Positions 34,243 to 35,493 of a stretch of DNA of 35,493 nucleotides are shown here, piece by piece. This DNA is from Gallibacterium anatis DSM 16844 = F 149. GTDB taxonomy: Bacteria > Pseudomonadota > Gammaproteobacteria > Enterobacterales > Pasteurellaceae. The notes under the pieces are model-generated. The model searched no databases, was not told the origin of the DNA, and saw nothing but the letters and a program-made list of their open reading frames with translations. The DNA is taken from positions 1 to 35,493 of the forward strand of contig NZ_KB903683.1 in NCBI RefSeq assembly GCF_000379785.1, written 5' to 3'. How positions within the stretch are numbered: the stretch's first letter is position 1; each line of letters starts with the position of its first letter. Made by a program: the position numbers and the translations under genes.

Positions 34243-34303
34243 AGCCTATGTCATATAACAAATTATTATTAATATCCTTACTACTCATATGTGAATTATG
34301 ATT

Positions 34304-34309
34304 TATAAT
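34304..34309 (+). promoter_or_regulatory. Possible yafJ promoter (-10 TATAAT)
   Basis: TATAAT 41 bp before the yafJ ATG in an AT-rich 108-bp gap; no strong -35. Confidence 0.4.
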
Positions 34310-34350
34310 GTACAGCCTGAAATTTTAACTTTTCGTATGTAGGTTTGTTT

Positions 34351-35178
34351 ATGTGTCAATTATTGGGAATGAATTGTAATACACCGACCGATATCGTGTT
34401 CTCATTTGAAGGGTTTCGCCGTCGTGCCGGTATTACCGATTGCCATTCAGATGGCTTCGGCATTGCGTTTTTTGAAGGCAAAGGCGTGCGCGTTTTCCGT
34501 GATGATAAACCGTGCAGCTCATCGCCGATTGCGGATTGTGTGAAACAGTATCATATCAAGTCACTCAATGTGATTGCACATATTCGTAAAGCAACGCAGG
34601 GCAATGTGAACCTAGAGAATACGCATCCGTTTATGCGTGAAATTTGGGGTGAAAATTGGGTGTTTGCTCATAATGGTAATTTAACCACATTGCCTGATTT
34701 ATCTGATTGCCGAGCACAACCTATCGGCACCACCGATTCCGAAGCGGCGTTTTGTTATATGACCGAGTTTTTAAAACGGCGTTATTTGCGTAAACCGAGC
34801 GAAGATGAAATTTTTGATGCTGTTTACGAAGTTAGTCAAGAGTTATCAAAGCTTGGTACATTTAATTTTATTTTATCCAATGGGCAGTTTATGATTGCGA
34901 ATTGTTCAACATTTTTGCACTATCTAACACGTAAAGCACCGTTCGGTAAGGCATTCCGTGTGGATGATGACGGCTTTATTGATTTTAATGATTATGCTAA
35001 ACCGGGTGATAAAGTGACTATTATCTCAACTCAACCGCTTACCAAAAATGAACATTGGACCAAAATGGCACACGGTGGCTTTGTGATGTTCAAGGATGGG
35101 GAAAAGGTGAAGGAAATTGTTGGGGTTGAGCAAGAAATTAAGGATGATGGCACACTTGGTAATATGAAAATTGCTTAA
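34351..35178 (+). CDS. yafJ: Class II glutamine amidotransferase YafJ
   Basis: Ntn-type glutaminase-like protein of the YafJ family, 275 aa from ATG 34351. The start MCQLLGMN places the nucleophile Cys at position 2, exposed when Met is removed; so the TTG at 34345 is rejected as start. Conserved blocks: DCHSDGFGIAFFEGKGVRVF, AHIRKATQGNVNLENTHPF, WVFAHNGNL and GTTDSEAAFCYM. The acceptor substrate is not known for this family. Ends before a terminator hairpin joined to an IS. Confidence 0.93.
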   Translation: MCQLLGMNCNTPTDIVFSFEGFRRRAGITDCHSDGFGIAFFEGKGVRVFRDDKPCSSSPIADCVKQYHIKSLNVIAHIRKATQGNVNLENTHPFMREIWGENWVFAHNGNLTTLPDLSDCRAQPIGTTDSEAAFCYMTEFLKRRYLRKPSEDEIFDAVYEVSQELSKLGTFNFILSNGQFMIANCSTFLHYLTRKAPFGKAFRVDDDGFIDFNDYAKPGDKVTIISTQPLTKNEHWTKMAHGGFVMFKDGEKVKEIVGVEQEIKDDGTLGNMKIA

Positions 35179-35206
35179 GCGTTGAATTTGTTCCCAATGA
35201 AATGTG

Positions 35207-35231
35207 AAAAGATGGCGTTATATACGCCATC
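35207..35231 (+). terminator. yafJ terminator hairpin, cut by IS
   Basis: AAAA then GATGGCGT, loop TATAT, ACGCCATC (35224-35231). The T-tract expected next is replaced by the IS end at 35232. Confidence 0.75.
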
Positions 35232-35249
35232 TCAGACTGCTGACAAACC
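35232..35249. repeat. IS terminal inverted repeat (transposase-end side), right copy
   Basis: TCAGACTGCTGACAAACC, identical to the inverted end at 168-185. Within the IS the following bases fold as CAAACCCA/TGGGTTTG with a T-run (about 35244-35290), probably the transposase-side barrier to read-through from either side. Confidence 0.8.
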
Positions 35250-35320
35250 CATCTTTCCAAAATCATTTGATAAAAGTGGGTTTGTTTTTTTACTTTGTCG
35301 CTTTTCTCTTGCTTTTCCTT

Positions 35321-35493
35321 TCAGATAACGGTGCCAGCGGTCATTTTCGCTGATTGTTTTACCCATGCCTCAAACAAGTAAAATTGACGCCATAAATAAG
35401 ACAAAATAGCCCATACCACTAGGGCAATTTTCTTGATATTTTGTGCCATTGCCGCAAGGAAGCATTGCATTTGCACTTTGGATAATCCTCTAT
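35321..35493 (-). CDS. IS1182-type transposase, C-terminal part (runs off the window)
   Basis: The minus strand from the window edge to the TGA at 35321-35323 encodes 57 residues, including GLSKVQMQCFLAAMAQNIKK and IALVVWAILSYLW, the usual C-terminal block of IS1182-family transposases (G-x-x-K-V-x-x-Q...N-x-K/R-R/K). Same orientation as the fragment at 1-110, but a different copy. Confidence 0.75.
   Translation of the reverse strand, partial: RGLSKVQMQCFLAAMAQNIKKIALVVWAILSYLWRQFYLFEAWVKQSAKMTAGTVI

Noticed and set aside
1-35493. A 35-kb composite transposon between two IS copies
   Set aside because: The interior is essential chromosomal genes in normal order; more likely a contig break or chance direct copies.

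Overview
The window comes from a Pasteurellaceae-type gammaproteobacterium (Haemophilus/Pasteurella/Actinobacillus group; genus not resolved). The proteins read as full-length relatives of E. coli ProC, RdgC, PNPase, NlpI, DeaD, YgfZ, YicC, PssA, YfiF, DnaE, IbaG, MlaB-F, LptC/A/B, PtsN, RapZ, TadA and YafJ. The base composition is AT-rich, and lptB is followed directly by ptsN with no rpoN or hpf between them, as expected where RpoN has been lost.

Region 1 (1-188 and 35232-35493): both edges lie inside copies of the same IS1182-type insertion sequence, in the same orientation. The left edge has the transposase N-terminus and the right edge the C-terminus. The two ends share an 18-bp terminal repeat, and each abuts the hairpin of an intrinsic terminator. 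The window is therefore probably a contig broken at a repeated IS.

Region 2 (214-16431) is core chromosome. It holds an HcaT-like MFS transporter and proC (minus), then rdgC, pnp, nlpI, deaD and ygfZ (plus), yicC and pssA (minus), yfiF (plus) and dnaE (minus). Convergent pairs are separated by hairpin terminators. Region 3 (16457-23305) is the envelope block: mlaFEDCB-ibaG on minus (retrograde phospholipid transport), divergent from lptC-lptA-lptB-ptsN-rapZ on plus (LPS export and nitrogen PTS/GlmS control), ending in tRNA-Arg(CCU) 14 bp after rapZ.

Region 4 (about 23292-33727, roughly 10.4 kb) is an integrated P4-like phage satellite in the 3' end of that tRNA, bounded by an 18-bp direct repeat. 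From left to right it carries: a P4-type integrase with 12-bp arm-site repeats at both ends; an Ogr/Delta-type zinc-finger gene (minus); an AlpA regulator with a coiled-coil protein; a very AT-rich orphan gene; a P2 gpN-type major capsid protein without any other virion gene; a second AlpA; a small protein; a second Ogr-like zinc finger; two tandem C4/CI-type antisense-RNA immunity modules, each followed by a short Icd-like frame; two small genes; a DUF927 helicase/primase-like replication protein; and a GTCCYA repeat array that looks like an origin. The layout suggests a helper-dependent satellite that replicates itself, is held quiet by antisense RNA, senses or drives P2-type late transcription through Delta-like proteins, and may substitute or modify the helper's capsid with its own capsid protein.

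Region 5 (33757-35231) returns to the chromosome with tadA and yafJ, ending at the terminator hairpin joined to the right IS copy.

The most interesting observations are the capsid protein found alone in a satellite, and the pair of antisense-RNA modules whose pairing elements differ by compensatory changes, which predicts two mutually non-cross-reacting switches in one element.
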